The notes: generated by a model from the sequence alone, not told the origin. Shown: positions 52,921-61,670, numbered from the stretch's first letter. The stretch: 64,000 bases of DNA from an uncultured Clostridia bacterium (GCA_944330115.1 CALVIN010000003.1:62001-126000); one strand, 5' to 3'. Made by a program: numbers and translations.

Positions 52921-55743
52921 TTAATTTGCGCGCTTGCCGTTTTTACCTGCCGCTATGAACGAATATGTCGACACTGCTATGCCGAACAGCGCCGCCGCGC
53001 CCAGTATGCCGTCGGTAACATACAGCGCTATCTGCCAGGAAGCGGGGCCGGTCATGCCGGTGGAATCGAGGCCGGCGTAGCTCTGCACGGCGTTGGAGTT
53101 GGTTATGGTATACACGATATTTTTTGCCGCGCGCGCAACGTTTGCCATTACGGTGGGGTTATCGCGGTACTCTTCGAGTGACCAGAACGAGCTGTTGGTG
53201 TTCAGCCAGAGGTCGGTGCCAGCCCAGAGGCCGGAGATCATATCCTGATAGAACATCGCCGAAACGGAGGCCTGATCGGTTATCACCATGCCCTCGAAGC
53301 CCCATTCATTGCGGAGCACCTCGGTCATGAGCCCGCGATGAGCGCCCGCCCAGCGCGCGCCTATGCGGCTCATTGCGGCCATGGCGGCGTTTGCACCGCC
53401 CTCTACCGTGATATACTCAAACGGCTCGAGATAGAGCTCGCGTATGGTCTGTTCGTTTGCAAATATTGCGCCGCCGTAGCGGTTGGTCTCCTGATCGTTG
53501 AGGGCAAAGTGCTTCATATAGGCTATTACGCCGCGGGAACGCACGCCGCGCATTTCGGCAGCGCCTATCTTGCCGGAGAGGAAGCCATCCTCGGAATAGT
53601 ACTCGAAGTTTCTGCCCGAATAGGGGCTGCGGTGAATGTTTGCGCCGGGAGCGTACCAGCCAGTGACGCCCGCGCCTATGCTGTCTTCGCCGATGAGTTC
53701 GCCCATGCGCTCCATCAGCTCTTCGTTCCAAGTGGAGGCCATTACTACCTCTACAGGCCATGCCATGGTGCTGGTGCCGCCTACGAGGGTACCCGATATG
53801 CCCGAAGGGCCGTCTTTATCCTGCGTGGCGGGCAGGCCTATCGCGTCGATCTGTATGGTCGAATAGCCGCCGAGGCGCACGAGGCGCGTTATCTGACTCC
53901 AGCTGAGCTGGCTGAGAAGGTCGTCCCACCTCTCGTCGTCGTAGTCGGCCTCGGTCATGTCCTGCACTTTGAACGAGGTGTCCGTGGAACCCAGCTCGGG
54001 CATAACGGCGGAACTGTCGTTTATCACCTCGTCGCCGCGGTACCAGTTGAGGTCGGCTATCATCTCATCGCTCGCCTCCCAGCTGCCGTTTTTGAAGGCG
54101 GAAGCCGGCATGGTGCCCTGCCAGTCGCTGCGCGAAAGGTAGGTGCATTCCTCGTAATAATTTACGTCGGCGTCGTCGAATTGGTTGGTTATTTCATAAC
54201 CCGTTGCCGTCGACTTTGAATAAGTTTGGGTATCGAGCTCGGCCTGTTCGTACTTATACACGAGGCCGTCGTTGCCCTCGACATCCGCGCCCTTGGCGGC
54301 GAGTATGTTGTTGAGCGCGTCGTGCGCGTTTTTGCCTGCGGCTATGTAGTAGTCGCCCGCGTCCACGATATAAGTTTTTGCGCTCTTGGAATCATACGCC
54401 TTGAGCTGCTCCTTTTCGACGGTGACAGTCACCTCCTCCGATTCGCCGGGAGCGAGAGAGGCCGTCTTGTGGAAGCCTGCAAGCTCTACCGCGGGCTTTT
54501 CGATGCCGTTTTCAACGTCGTATTCGGTGTAGGGCGACTGCATATACACCTGCACCACCTCTTTGCCCGCCATACTGCCGCTGTTTGTTACGGTGAGGCT
54601 TACGGTGAAGCTGTCGTCATTTTCGGTGACGGTATAGCCGCTCCAATCAAAGGTGGTGTATGAGAGGCCGTAGCCGAAGGGGAACTGCACCACCTCGTCG
54701 TAGTTGAAGTCGCCCGCGTTGCCCTGGCCTAAAACGGCGTCTTCATACCTTGTCTCGTAGTAGCGGTAGCCGACATACACGCCCTCCTGATATACAATAT
54801 AGTGCGAGGCGTTGTTTGCATAGTCGGTAACTTCGGCGCTATTGGTTATGTCGAAGCTGCCCATGTTGTATGCCGAGGGCGCGCTGAGCGAATCGTAGGC
54901 ATAGGTATCTACCAGCCTGCCAGAGGGGTTTACGTTGCCGTTTAAAATTTCGCCTATGGCGTACATGCCCTCCTGGCCGACGCCGCCCACCCACATGGCC
55001 GCCTTTACGTTGGCGTATGCGGGGTCGTCTAAAACGCCCAGCTCCATGGGGTTGTTGGCATTTATTAAAAGTATGACTTTATCGAATTTTTCGCACGCAA
55101 GCGCGAGGGTGTCGAGCTCATCCTTGTCCGGTTCGAGATAGAGATATCCGCTTGCAAGAGGCGTTGTGGGGATATCGGCACTCTCGCCGCCGTTGCGCCC
55201 CCATACCACTATGCCCACGTCGTCGTTGTTGAGGCTGTTCTTTACAGAATCGGTAAACACGCTCTGCGGCACCTCGTTTACGGCAAAGTCGCCTTCGCCC
55301 GAGGCGTTGGGCACTTCCTTGCGGTAGGAGCTGCCCGCGCCCGTGGCATAGAAGTCCCAAAGCGTGGAGTTTACCGTAAAGCCGCTCTCTTCGAGCGCCT
55401 CCTTTAAGGTGGGTGCCTTGGAAGAATCTACCGAACCCGAGCCTGCGCCGCCATATACGAAATCGACGCTGTTCTGGCCGAGAAGGGCCACATTCTTTTC
55501 GTCTTCGCCGAGGGGAAGAGCGCTATCTTCATTTTTGAGAAGTACGAGCCCCTCCGCCACTATCTGTTCGCAGGCCTCCTGTCCCTCTTCGGACGAAACG
55601 GTGCCGCCGTCGCTTAAGAACACCGTTATAAGGCCGCTGTATATACCCGTCACCACCGTGGCGACGATGAGAAGCACGGCAACGAACACGCTGACGGCCA
55701 TCACCACTATCGCCTTGGTTTTAGACAAAAGTAATTTTTTCAA
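52921..55743 (-). CDS. Membrane-anchored GH3 glycosidase with swapped domain order (second copy)
   Basis: 940 residues, same plan as the protein at 6148: membrane helix near 12-38, GH3 C-domain (EGLVLLKNEDSALPL), FnIII-like domain (FPFGYGLSYTTFDW), then the catalytic domain (SGRNFEYYSEDGFLSG, YMKHFALNDQETNRYGG, GMVITDQAS with the nucleophile Asp) and a second helix near 905-930 before a basic tail (AAGKNGKRAN). It lies 30 bp after its lipoprotein gene. A small coupled membrane protein, as at 5873, is absent. Confidence 0.9.
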   Translation of the reverse strand: MKKLLLSKTKAIVVMAVSVFVAVLLIVATVVTGIYSGLITVFLSDGGTVSSEEGQEACEQIVAEGLVLLKNEDSALPLGEDEKNVALLGQNSVDFVYGGAGSGSVDSSKAPTLKEALEESGFTVNSTLWDFYATGAGSSYRKEVPNASGEGDFAVNEVPQSVFTDSVKNSLNNDDVGIVVWGRNGGESADIPTTPLASGYLYLEPDKDELDTLALACEKFDKVILLINANNPMELGVLDDPAYANVKAAMWVGGVGQEGMYAIGEILNGNVNPSGRLVDTYAYDSLSAPSAYNMGSFDITNSAEVTDYANNASHYIVYQEGVYVGYRYYETRYEDAVLGQGNAGDFNYDEVVQFPFGYGLSYTTFDWSGYTVTENDDSFTVSLTVTNSGSMAGKEVVQVYMQSPYTEYDVENGIEKPAVELAGFHKTASLAPGESEEVTVTVEKEQLKAYDSKSAKTYIVDAGDYYIAAGKNAHDALNNILAAKGADVEGNDGLVYKYEQAELDTQTYSKSTATGYEITNQFDDADVNYYEECTYLSRSDWQGTMPASAFKNGSWEASDEMIADLNWYRGDEVINDSSAVMPELGSTDTSFKVQDMTEADYDDERWDDLLSQLSWSQITRLVRLGGYSTIQIDAIGLPATQDKDGPSGISGTLVGGTSTMAWPVEVVMASTWNEELMERMGELIGEDSIGAGVTGWYAPGANIHRSPYSGRNFEYYSEDGFLSGKIGAAEMRGVRSRGVIAYMKHFALNDQETNRYGGAIFANEQTIRELYLEPFEYITVEGGANAAMAAMSRIGARWAGAHRGLMTEVLRNEWGFEGMVITDQASVSAMFYQDMISGLWAGTDLWLNTNSSFWSLEEYRDNPTVMANVARAAKNIVYTITNSNAVQSYAGLDSTGMTGPASWQIALYVTDGILGAAALFGIAVSTYSFIAAGKNGKRAN

Positions 55744-55773
55744 CTTATATTCCTCCCTTTTGCCGTATGCCGA

Positions 55774-56319
55774 TTATGCGTTGGGGTTGGTGAGCGAGAG
55801 AATGTTGCCGTCGGTAGCAACGTATACAGTCATGGCTGCGCCGTATGCGTCGATGACGTCGTCGGCGGACTGCGCCATGTTCTGCTCGCCCTCTGTCTGT
55901 GCGGGCATCTCTACGGGATAGGTGGAAGTTTGCGTATCGATATGTATATCGAAGCCGCCGGCAAGCGAATAGGCGTTGAGTATAACGCGCGTTGCCTCGG
56001 AAAGTTCGTAAGGGGTGTAGCCGTCTACGCTGGTGCCCGCCGTGTAGGTGCCGAATGTCTGATATGTGTAGGTGCCGAGATTCATGCTGTAGGCATATAC
56101 ATATACCGTCTTCACCATTTCATAGGTGCCGTCGCTCATGATATTGAGGCCGTATACGGTGTAGTCAGAGCCGCCGTAGGCATTCTCGCCCGTTTCGCTC
56201 ACAACAAAGGTGTTCTCTATTTCGGCGCTCTCGCCCGAGCAGGCCGCAAGGCTTGCCGTCACCGCCGTTAAAGATGCCACCGCTGCCGCCACCGCAACAA
56301 TTTTGCCAAGTTTTTTCAT
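55774..56319 (-). CDS. Secreted lipoprotein of the second GH3/LytTR module
   Basis: 181 residues: signal peptide with lipobox SLAACSGES at about 24-32, then beta-rich sequence with aromatic repeats (SDGTYEMVKTVYVYAYS, LGTYTYQTFGTYT). Same size class, position and FGTYT-like hairpins as the lipoprotein at 9040, so probably a distant homologue. AGGAGG precedes the ATG. Confidence 0.8.
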   Translation of the reverse strand: MKKLGKIVAVAAAVASLTAVTASLAACSGESAEIENTFVVSETGENAYGGSDYTVYGLNIMSDGTYEMVKTVYVYAYSMNLGTYTYQTFGTYTAGTSVDGYTPYELSEATRVILNAYSLAGGFDIHIDTQTSTYPVEMPAQTEGEQNMAQSADDVIDAYGAAMTVYVATDGNILSLTNPNA

Positions 56320-56376
56320 AATAATTTTCCTCCTGTCATTTCAGTGTGCCCGAAATGTTAATTTTTTTACACGCAT

Positions 56377-56440
56377 ATGATAATGCCAAACATTTAAAAG
56401 CACAATACCGCTGGCACGGTTGCCCCCGATTTAGGCACGG
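56377..56440 (-). promoter_or_regulatory. Promoter of the second lipoprotein-GH3 operon with LytTR-type direct repeats
   Basis: On the minus strand TTGTGC (56400-56405), 17 bp, TATCAT (56377-56382). Upstream, CCGTGCC occurs twice, at 56413-56419 and 56434-56440, start to start exactly 21 bp. Spacing equals that before the lipoprotein gene at 9678 although the repeat text differs, as expected if each pair has its own regulator. Confidence 0.65.
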
Positions 56441-56444
56441 AATT

Positions 56445-56466
56445 AAAAAAACGCGCCGAAGGCGCG
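56445..56466 (-). terminator. Terminator after the GNAT gene, distal
   Basis: CGCGCC-TTC-GGCGCG stem followed on the minus strand by T7. Confidence 0.85.
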
Positions 56467-56479
56467 CGAAACATAGAAA

Positions 56480-56504
56480 GAGGCGCCGCAAACTGCGGCG
56501 CCTC
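56480..56504 (-). terminator. Hairpin between GNAT and lipoprotein genes
   Basis: Perfect stem GAGGCGCCGCA / TGCGGCGCCTC; second of three stacked hairpins that insulate the two transcripts. Confidence 0.6.
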
Positions 56505-56524
56505 CTTAAACTTAATATAGAAAG

Positions 56525-56557
56525 TAAAAAACAAAGCGGGCGGCTTTGGCCGCCCGC
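56525..56557 (-). terminator. Terminator after the GNAT gene, proximal
   Basis: GCGGGCGGC / GCCGCCCGC stem followed on the minus strand by TTTGTTTTTT. Nearly the same hairpin ends the kinase gene at 58734-58755. Confidence 0.8.
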
Positions 56558-56666
56558 CATTGATCGCTGACAATATATAATTATTATATATCAAATGTAT
56601 CGGCCGCCAATTATGCAACTTGCGCTCTGCTATGCAGCCGTCTTTTAATATCAAACCATATTGGCG

Positions 56667-57188
56667 CTATTCTATATTTTTATAGTAGAGATATCTCTCT
56701 TTACCACCATACTTTTTAAGTTCCTTCACCACTTTAAAGCCACTCATCTCAAGATTCCTGCTGCTGTATCCGTTCAGAGGGGAAACGGTGGAAAGCAGCA
56801 CCTTTATGCCGGCGTTCTTAGAATATTCTTCAAAAAGTTTTACAAACCTGCGCTGCAATCCGTTGCCCCGGTAGCCTTCGCGCACGATCACTAACTTTAC
56901 GTTTGCGTACTCGCACAAATCGCCGTGGCTATCGAGCGAATATGCAAGATTTTCGCTGTCTTCCCCGGCAATATACAGAATACCGAAACCTACAAATTTA
57001 TCACCGTCAAAGGCGCCCAGCACAAGCGAGGGCGGCAAAAAACACACTTCCAGCGTCTGATAGGTATTGCGCCTGAGAAGATCGGGATTGGGAAGCGCCG
57101 CAATTACTTCCTCCTGAATATCGAGCATTGCCCCGATATAACCAACATCCAATTTTCTTATGGTCAAATTATCGTTCTTCATATGCAT
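56667..57188 (-). CDS. GNAT-family N-acetyltransferase
   Basis: 173 residues. Acetyl-CoA site in VREGYRGNGLQRRFVKLFEE (R/Q-x-x-G-x-G/A pattern), preceding strand NVKLVIV and C-terminal NLEMSGFKVVKELKKYG. It starts 8 bp after the TIR-methyltransferase stop, so it is co-transcribed with it. Acceptor unknown. Confidence 0.85.
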   Translation of the reverse strand: MHMKNDNLTIRKLDVGYIGAMLDIQEEVIAALPNPDLLRRNTYQTLEVCFLPPSLVLGAFDGDKFVGFGILYIAGEDSENLAYSLDSHGDLCEYANVKLVIVREGYRGNGLQRRFVKLFEEYSKNAGIKVLLSTVSPLNGYSSRNLEMSGFKVVKELKKYGGKERYLYYKNIE

Positions 57189-57196
57189 GCATTCTT

Positions 57197-58576
57197 TTAC
57201 ACCGTAGCGCTGAATAAAATAAAGCCGAACAGCATGAAAAAGTCGTTTGACATAAACTCTTCTTCAAGTTCGTCATACTCCTCTTCCAGCCATTCCTTTT
57301 CTCTGCGGAGCTTTATATCCGCGGGATTGTTTGCCGCCTCGGTGCGTATTCCTTGTTTTATAAATTTAAATATGACGTCAAAAAAAGCTTCGCGCTCCTC
57401 ATAGGTCATGCCGGCAGTCGAAAGCCCGCACTTTTCAAGCGTTATATCCCTATACCCCCTACGCGTCATCAGAGTGTAGAGTTCACGGCCGGAATAACGG
57501 TAGCCGGTGGCCTCGCATTGCGATAACAGCGAAATAGCATGTTCGAAGCGCTGATTCTCGTCGGGATAAAAAATATTCATTCCGTCATCGATATTGCGCA
57601 CAATAAGTTTTGCGCCCAAACTTGTGTATTTTTTTACTGTTTTCAATACCTTTGACGGCGATTTTAAGTGGGAAATAATGGCGAGCATATTTATAAAATC
57701 GAACTTTTCTATGCCCATTTCTTCCATTATGCCCGCAAGCCTGTCCTCGAAATCTTCCGCCTCAATATCGCAACAAAAAAATTTTACGTTTTCGCTGCCG
57801 TATTTCTCATTAGCGTGCTGCACGGATACGCTGTCAAATTCCAAACCTACGATTTTTGCTATTTCCTGCCTGCCGCCCAGCCTGCTCATCAGCGCCGTGC
57901 CGTTGCTAGAACCGAGGTCGAGCACGCACAAATTTTTCTTTCCCTTAAGCAGTTTTTCATAAACGGGCATATCGAATTTCAGCAACAGCTGCTGCTGTTC
58001 TTTAAGCCTGTTCTTTTCGGTGGCGTTTGTGTCTGAAAACATCTTATTCCTTTCAGACTGTGTGATATGAGTGCGCCTTTTAAATTTTTCTTCGTTCCTG
58101 GCGGCATACTCAAAGCCTGCCCTCTCCCGCAAAATAGGCGCAAGCAATTCAACGGAACTGAATGAATACACATCGGTATATTTTATTGGATTGATATGTA
58201 TTATTCTGTCTATCTCTATGTCGGAAAAGTACTGTGTAAGATCCACATCTTTAAAGTCAAACTCCGGCATGATTATAGGCAAAAAACGGGTATTTTCGTT
58301 GTGCAAGGCAGACTGCAGTTCGCACATTACGATGTCGTCAGCATTTTTGCAATCGTCAAAAAAGCCGAGGGAAAGAATAATTATCATAAGATTGACATTC
58401 CCTGCGACTTCCATGCAGCGATTTTTAAAATTTTCACCTTTGCTGATGCATTTAGGCGCAAAAAACAGTTTTAACTTGTCCTTTGTATATAGTTTTAATT
58501 CAGAATATATGTTAGAACCTAACCAGCCACCCTTATCGCCTCTGTAACATATAAATACATTGTATCCCGTGTCCAT
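57197..58576 (-). CDS. TIR-like domain fused to a SAM-dependent methyltransferase
   Basis: 459 residues. Residues 5-150: TIR fold, with YNVFICYRGDKGGWLGSNIY, KLFFAPKCISKGENFKNR, LMIIILSLGFFDD and a Glu in DDIVMCELQSAL at the catalytic position. Residues 205-360: class I methyltransferase with motif I VLDLGSSNGTALMS (about 218-231), acidic VGLEFDS and FFCCDIEAED. The C-terminal 90 residues end in an acidic coil and a hydrophobic tail. The TIR part is divergent. A GNAT gene follows. Together they look like a defence or modification cassette set inside a GH3/LytTR module. Confidence 0.85.
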   Translation of the reverse strand: MDTGYNVFICYRGDKGGWLGSNIYSELKLYTKDKLKLFFAPKCISKGENFKNRCMEVAGNVNLMIIILSLGFFDDCKNADDIVMCELQSALHNENTRFLPIIMPEFDFKDVDLTQYFSDIEIDRIIHINPIKYTDVYSFSSVELLAPILRERAGFEYAARNEEKFKRRTHITQSERNKMFSDTNATEKNRLKEQQQLLLKFDMPVYEKLLKGKKNLCVLDLGSSNGTALMSRLGGRQEIAKIVGLEFDSVSVQHANEKYGSENVKFFCCDIEAEDFEDRLAGIMEEMGIEKFDFINMLAIISHLKSPSKVLKTVKKYTSLGAKLIVRNIDDGMNIFYPDENQRFEHAISLLSQCEATGYRYSGRELYTLMTRRGYRDITLEKCGLSTAGMTYEEREAFFDVIFKFIKQGIRTEAANNPADIKLRREKEWLEEEYDELEEEFMSNDFFMLFGFILFSATV

Positions 58577-58631
58577 CTTCCGTCACCGCTGATTCTGCTT
58601 TTAAGCAGACAGCAAAAATTATTCTTATAAA

Positions 58632-58661
58632 ATTGTAGCACAATTTGTTGTTTTTTGTCAA
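58632..58661 (-). promoter_or_regulatory. Promoter of the TIR-methyltransferase gene
   Basis: TTGACA (58656-58661), 18 bp, TACAAT (58632-58637) on the minus strand. A CTGCTTTTAAGCAG hairpin (about 58597-58610) lies in the leader. Confidence 0.7.
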
Positions 58662-58724
58662 TTAACTTGCCATTTATCTTTTAAGTAATAACAAACTCTT
58701 ACAAATTTTTTGGCATACACAATT

Positions 58725-58755
58725 AAAAGCAAAGCGGGCGGCTTTAGCCGCCCGC
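58725..58755 (-). terminator. Terminator after the second LytTR histidine kinase
   Basis: GCGGGCGGC-TAAA-GCCGCCCGC stem followed on the minus strand by TTTGCTTTTAATT. Confidence 0.75.
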
Positions 58756-58760
58756 ATATT

Positions 58761-60086
58761 TTATCTGCTGAAGGTTATATTTACGTTAAAAATGCCGTCG
58801 TCGGCGCTCATATATACCGAACCGCCGTATTTTTCGACTATCCTGCGTATACTGCGCGTGCCGAAGCCGTGGCTCGTTTTGTCGCTCTTGGAGGTCTGCG
58901 GCAAACCGTCCTTTATTGCGAGTTCTCCCGAAAAATAGTTCTTTGTGGCCACCGACACGACGCCGGAATGATCGGCTATGTTGCACGATATCACGCGCTG
59001 TTCGGCACTCTCCAGCCCCTCCACCGCCTCTATGCAGTTATCGAGCAGGTTGCCGAGCAGCGAATATACGTCGATATTCTCCATAAAGCCGAGCGCATCG
59101 GCATTTAACATACACGAAAGATTTATGCCGTGCGCCTTGCAATACATCCACTTTTCGGAGATGACTATGTTTACGGCGGTGTTGTCCGTCTTTATCACCG
59201 TGTCATACGCGCCCGTAACGTCCTCTATCGAGCGCAACAGCTTTTCGGCCTCCTCGCCGCCCGCGCGCAATACCGCCACCTGGTGCTTTAAGTCGTGCGC
59301 TTTTATGCTCAAAAGTTCGGCGTTCACTTCGGCAAACTTATATTGTTTCTCCTGCTGCTCCAGAATGGTGTTTACTATCTGCTTTTCGTGCGTGAGCTGA
59401 AGCCTGTCTAAAAGCAGCGTCTGCACAAAAAGAATGAGCGTCATGCACACTATTTCGATTATCAGCCCTATTACATATAACTGAAAATGCTCCTGGCTGT
59501 ATAGTTCGCTCACGGCGTTGACTATTACGTTTACAAAGAGCACGACGGCAAACATGACGAGCACGCTTACGCCAACGTCGTAGTCGCGGCTGCGCGATAT
59601 GGGCCGCACGAAGATAAAGAAGCACAACGCAAACAAAGCGGCGTAAATGAACAGATATATACCGGCGGCCGCCCAGCTTGTGTATTCTATGTTCAGCAGA
59701 TTAAATTCTGGCAAGAGCACGGTTATTATAAAGATATAGCAGCAGAATATGAGCTGGCGCATACAGTAGCCCGAAACGGCGCAAAACCACAGCTGCCTTG
59801 CGCGTATGCGGTAGCAGGCGAAATAGCCGCACACGCTAGCCAAAAATGTCGTAAAGTAACATATGCAGGACATCACCGTGTAGTTGCCGTCCTCTATGCC
59901 CGTTATGGTAAAAGACATAAGATGACCGCAGCCGACGGCGACCAACATAACGCCTAAAAAAGCCAAAACGGCGCGCAGCCAGAATTTTTTGCGGCGCTCA
60001 TAGCCATATATGAAAACAAATTCACAGAGCAACACTTCGGCGGCTACCAGAATATGCCGCATTGTGCAAAAGCCGATTATCGACAT
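58761..60086 (-). CDS. AgrC-like sensor histidine kinase (GHKL), second copy
   Basis: 441 residues. Six to seven membrane helices to about 215, a coiled linker, H-box SIKAHDLKHQVAVL, N-box LLDNCIEAVEGL and G-box HGFGTRSIRRIVEKYGG. Same plan as the kinase at 9861. Its ATG overlaps the regulator's stop codon by one base. The signal is unknown. Confidence 0.9.
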   Translation of the reverse strand: MSIIGFCTMRHILVAAEVLLCEFVFIYGYERRKKFWLRAVLAFLGVMLVAVGCGHLMSFTITGIEDGNYTVMSCICYFTTFLASVCGYFACYRIRARQLWFCAVSGYCMRQLIFCCYIFIITVLLPEFNLLNIEYTSWAAAGIYLFIYAALFALCFFIFVRPISRSRDYDVGVSVLVMFAVVLFVNVIVNAVSELYSQEHFQLYVIGLIIEIVCMTLILFVQTLLLDRLQLTHEKQIVNTILEQQEKQYKFAEVNAELLSIKAHDLKHQVAVLRAGGEEAEKLLRSIEDVTGAYDTVIKTDNTAVNIVISEKWMYCKAHGINLSCMLNADALGFMENIDVYSLLGNLLDNCIEAVEGLESAEQRVISCNIADHSGVVSVATKNYFSGELAIKDGLPQTSKSDKTSHGFGTRSIRRIVEKYGGSVYMSADDGIFNVNITFSR

Positions 60087-60802
60087 TACATCACTCCGTT
60101 ATAGGCGCTGAACGCGCGCAGAAATTCCGCCTTGTACGACTTTGTTATGGGTACGGGCACGCCGTGAACGGTGACGGTGTTATCCTTTACGTTTTCAACG
60201 TGGCGCAGGTTTACTATGTAGCTGTTGGCGCTGCGCGCAAAACTTGCCGAAAGAAGGGGCAATATGCTCTTCATGCTGCCGCGCACGGTGATGTCGCCCT
60301 TTTTTGTGTGCACCACAAGGTAGTGCAGCATCACTTCGATATAATATATCCTGCTCTCGCCTATGCGCACGGCGCCGCCTTTGGTGTTGAGAACGATGAA
60401 CTTTTCGGTGTGCAGCAGAATGTAGCGCATGGCCTTTTTTAATTTTAATGCGAAATCTTCATACACGAGCGGCTTTACCACATAGTCGACGGCGTCCACC
60501 TCGTAGCCGTTTATGGCAAACTGTACCGTCTTTGTTATGAACATTATGGCAACGTCGCGGTTGGCCTTGCGCACCTCGCGCGCAAGGTCGATGCCGTTTT
60601 GCCTGCTGCCGGGAAGTATTATATCCATCAGCAGCAGATGAAAATCGGTAAACGCGCTGCCGTGCGACAAAAAACTTTCGGCATCCACAAAGTGGACTAT
60701 TTCATAGTCGATACCCGCGGCCGAAAAGAACCGCCCGAGCATGCTCTCAGTGAGGACGCACTCCTCTTCTTCGTCCTCCAAAAGGGCTATTTTAACTATC
60801 AT
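60086..60802 (-). CDS. LytTR-family response regulator, second copy
   Basis: 238 residues from ATG 60802 after GGGAAG. Receiver with LLEDEEEE, phospho-Asp in LLLMDIILPGSRQNGID, FITKTVQFA and YVVKPLVY; LytTR domain with YYIEVMLHYLVVHT and FARSANSYIVNLRHVENV. Likely target is the lipoprotein-GH3 promoter at 56377-56440, now separated from it by the TIR cassette. Confidence 0.92.
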   Translation of the reverse strand: MIVKIALLEDEEEECVLTESMLGRFFSAAGIDYEIVHFVDAESFLSHGSAFTDFHLLLMDIILPGSRQNGIDLAREVRKANRDVAIMFITKTVQFAINGYEVDAVDYVVKPLVYEDFALKLKKAMRYILLHTEKFIVLNTKGGAVRIGESRIYYIEVMLHYLVVHTKKGDITVRGSMKSILPLLSASFARSANSYIVNLRHVENVKDNTVTVHGVPVPITKSYKAEFLRAFSAYNGVM

Positions 60803-60910
60803 GTCTTCCCACTGACGCAAATAATTAAAAATTTATCTTATTATAACATGAGTTTTTATATATTTCAATACAGGTATAAAAAAATAATTGTGCGAAAATA
60901 AATTCAGCTG

Positions 60911-60939
60911 TTGCAATCGCGCAAGGGATGTGTTAAAAT
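60911..60939 (+). promoter_or_regulatory. Promoter of the aldolase gene
   Basis: TTGCAA (60911-60916), 17 bp, TAAAAT (60934-60939). About 104 nt of leader, with a GC-rich stretch, precede the start codon. Confidence 0.7.
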
Positions 60940-61049
60940 ACTGAGTGAACGGGGGCGGTGAAAATTACCCCTCCCCCACCGCGCGCGGCGAAGAGGCTGC
61001 GGCGGAACTTAAAATACATAAAAAAATCTGTATATACGGAGGTTATATC

Positions 61050-61670
61050 ATGACAAAAGAGCAGATGCTTGAAAAAATAGCTCAGACAAAAGTGGTACCC
61101 GTCGTAGTTTTCAACTCTATCGACGAGGTTATGCCCAAGATGACGGCGCTCGTTAAGGGCGGCCTGCCCTGCGCGGAGATCACCTTCCGCACCGAGTGCG
61201 CGGCCGAGGCCATCAAACTTGCCGCAGACAACTTCCCCGAGGCGCTCATCGGCGCGGGCACGGTTATAAACAAGAACCAGTGCGAGCAGGCGATAGTTGC
61301 AGGCGCGCAGTTCATCGTTTCCCCCGGCTTCTCGCCCGAAGTTGCCGACTGCTGCGCGGAGCACGAAATGCTCTACCTGCCCGGCATAGTTACCCCCACC
61401 GAGGCAATGGCTGCCATTGCAAAGGGCCTTACCACCCTCAAGTTCTTCCCCGCATCCAACTACGGCGGACTTAAGACGATAAAGGCCATCTGCGCGGCAT
61501 TCCCCTATCTTAAGATAATGCCCACCGGCGGCATCTCTGCCGACAACATCCTTGAGTATCTTGCATACGACAAGATAATCGCCTGCGGCGGCAGCTGGAT
61601 GATGAAGGGCACGCCCGAAGAGATAGAGGCAAAGACCAAGGAAGTTGTTGAGCTTGTTAAAAACGCGTAA
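61050..61670 (+). CDS. eda: KDPG/KHG aldolase
   Basis: 206 residues from ATG 61050, after CGGAGG; the frame is open upstream to 60945 but has no ribosome site there. Motifs: VVPVVVFNSIDE, catalytic Glu in CAEITFRTECA, LIGAGTVINK, FIVSPGFSPEV and the Schiff-base Lys in TTLKFFPASNYGG. It splits 2-keto-3-deoxy-6-phosphogluconate or 4-hydroxy-2-oxoglutarate. Codons are strongly C-ending, unlike its AT-rich neighbours, which suggests high expression. No Entner-Doudoroff or uronate genes are near. Confidence 0.95.
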   Translation: MTKEQMLEKIAQTKVVPVVVFNSIDEVMPKMTALVKGGLPCAEITFRTECAAEAIKLAADNFPEALIGAGTVINKNQCEQAIVAGAQFIVSPGFSPEVADCCAEHEMLYLPGIVTPTEAMAAIAKGLTTLKFFPASNYGGLKTIKAICAAFPYLKIMPTGGISADNILEYLAYDKIIACGGSWMMKGTPEEIEAKTKEVVELVKNA

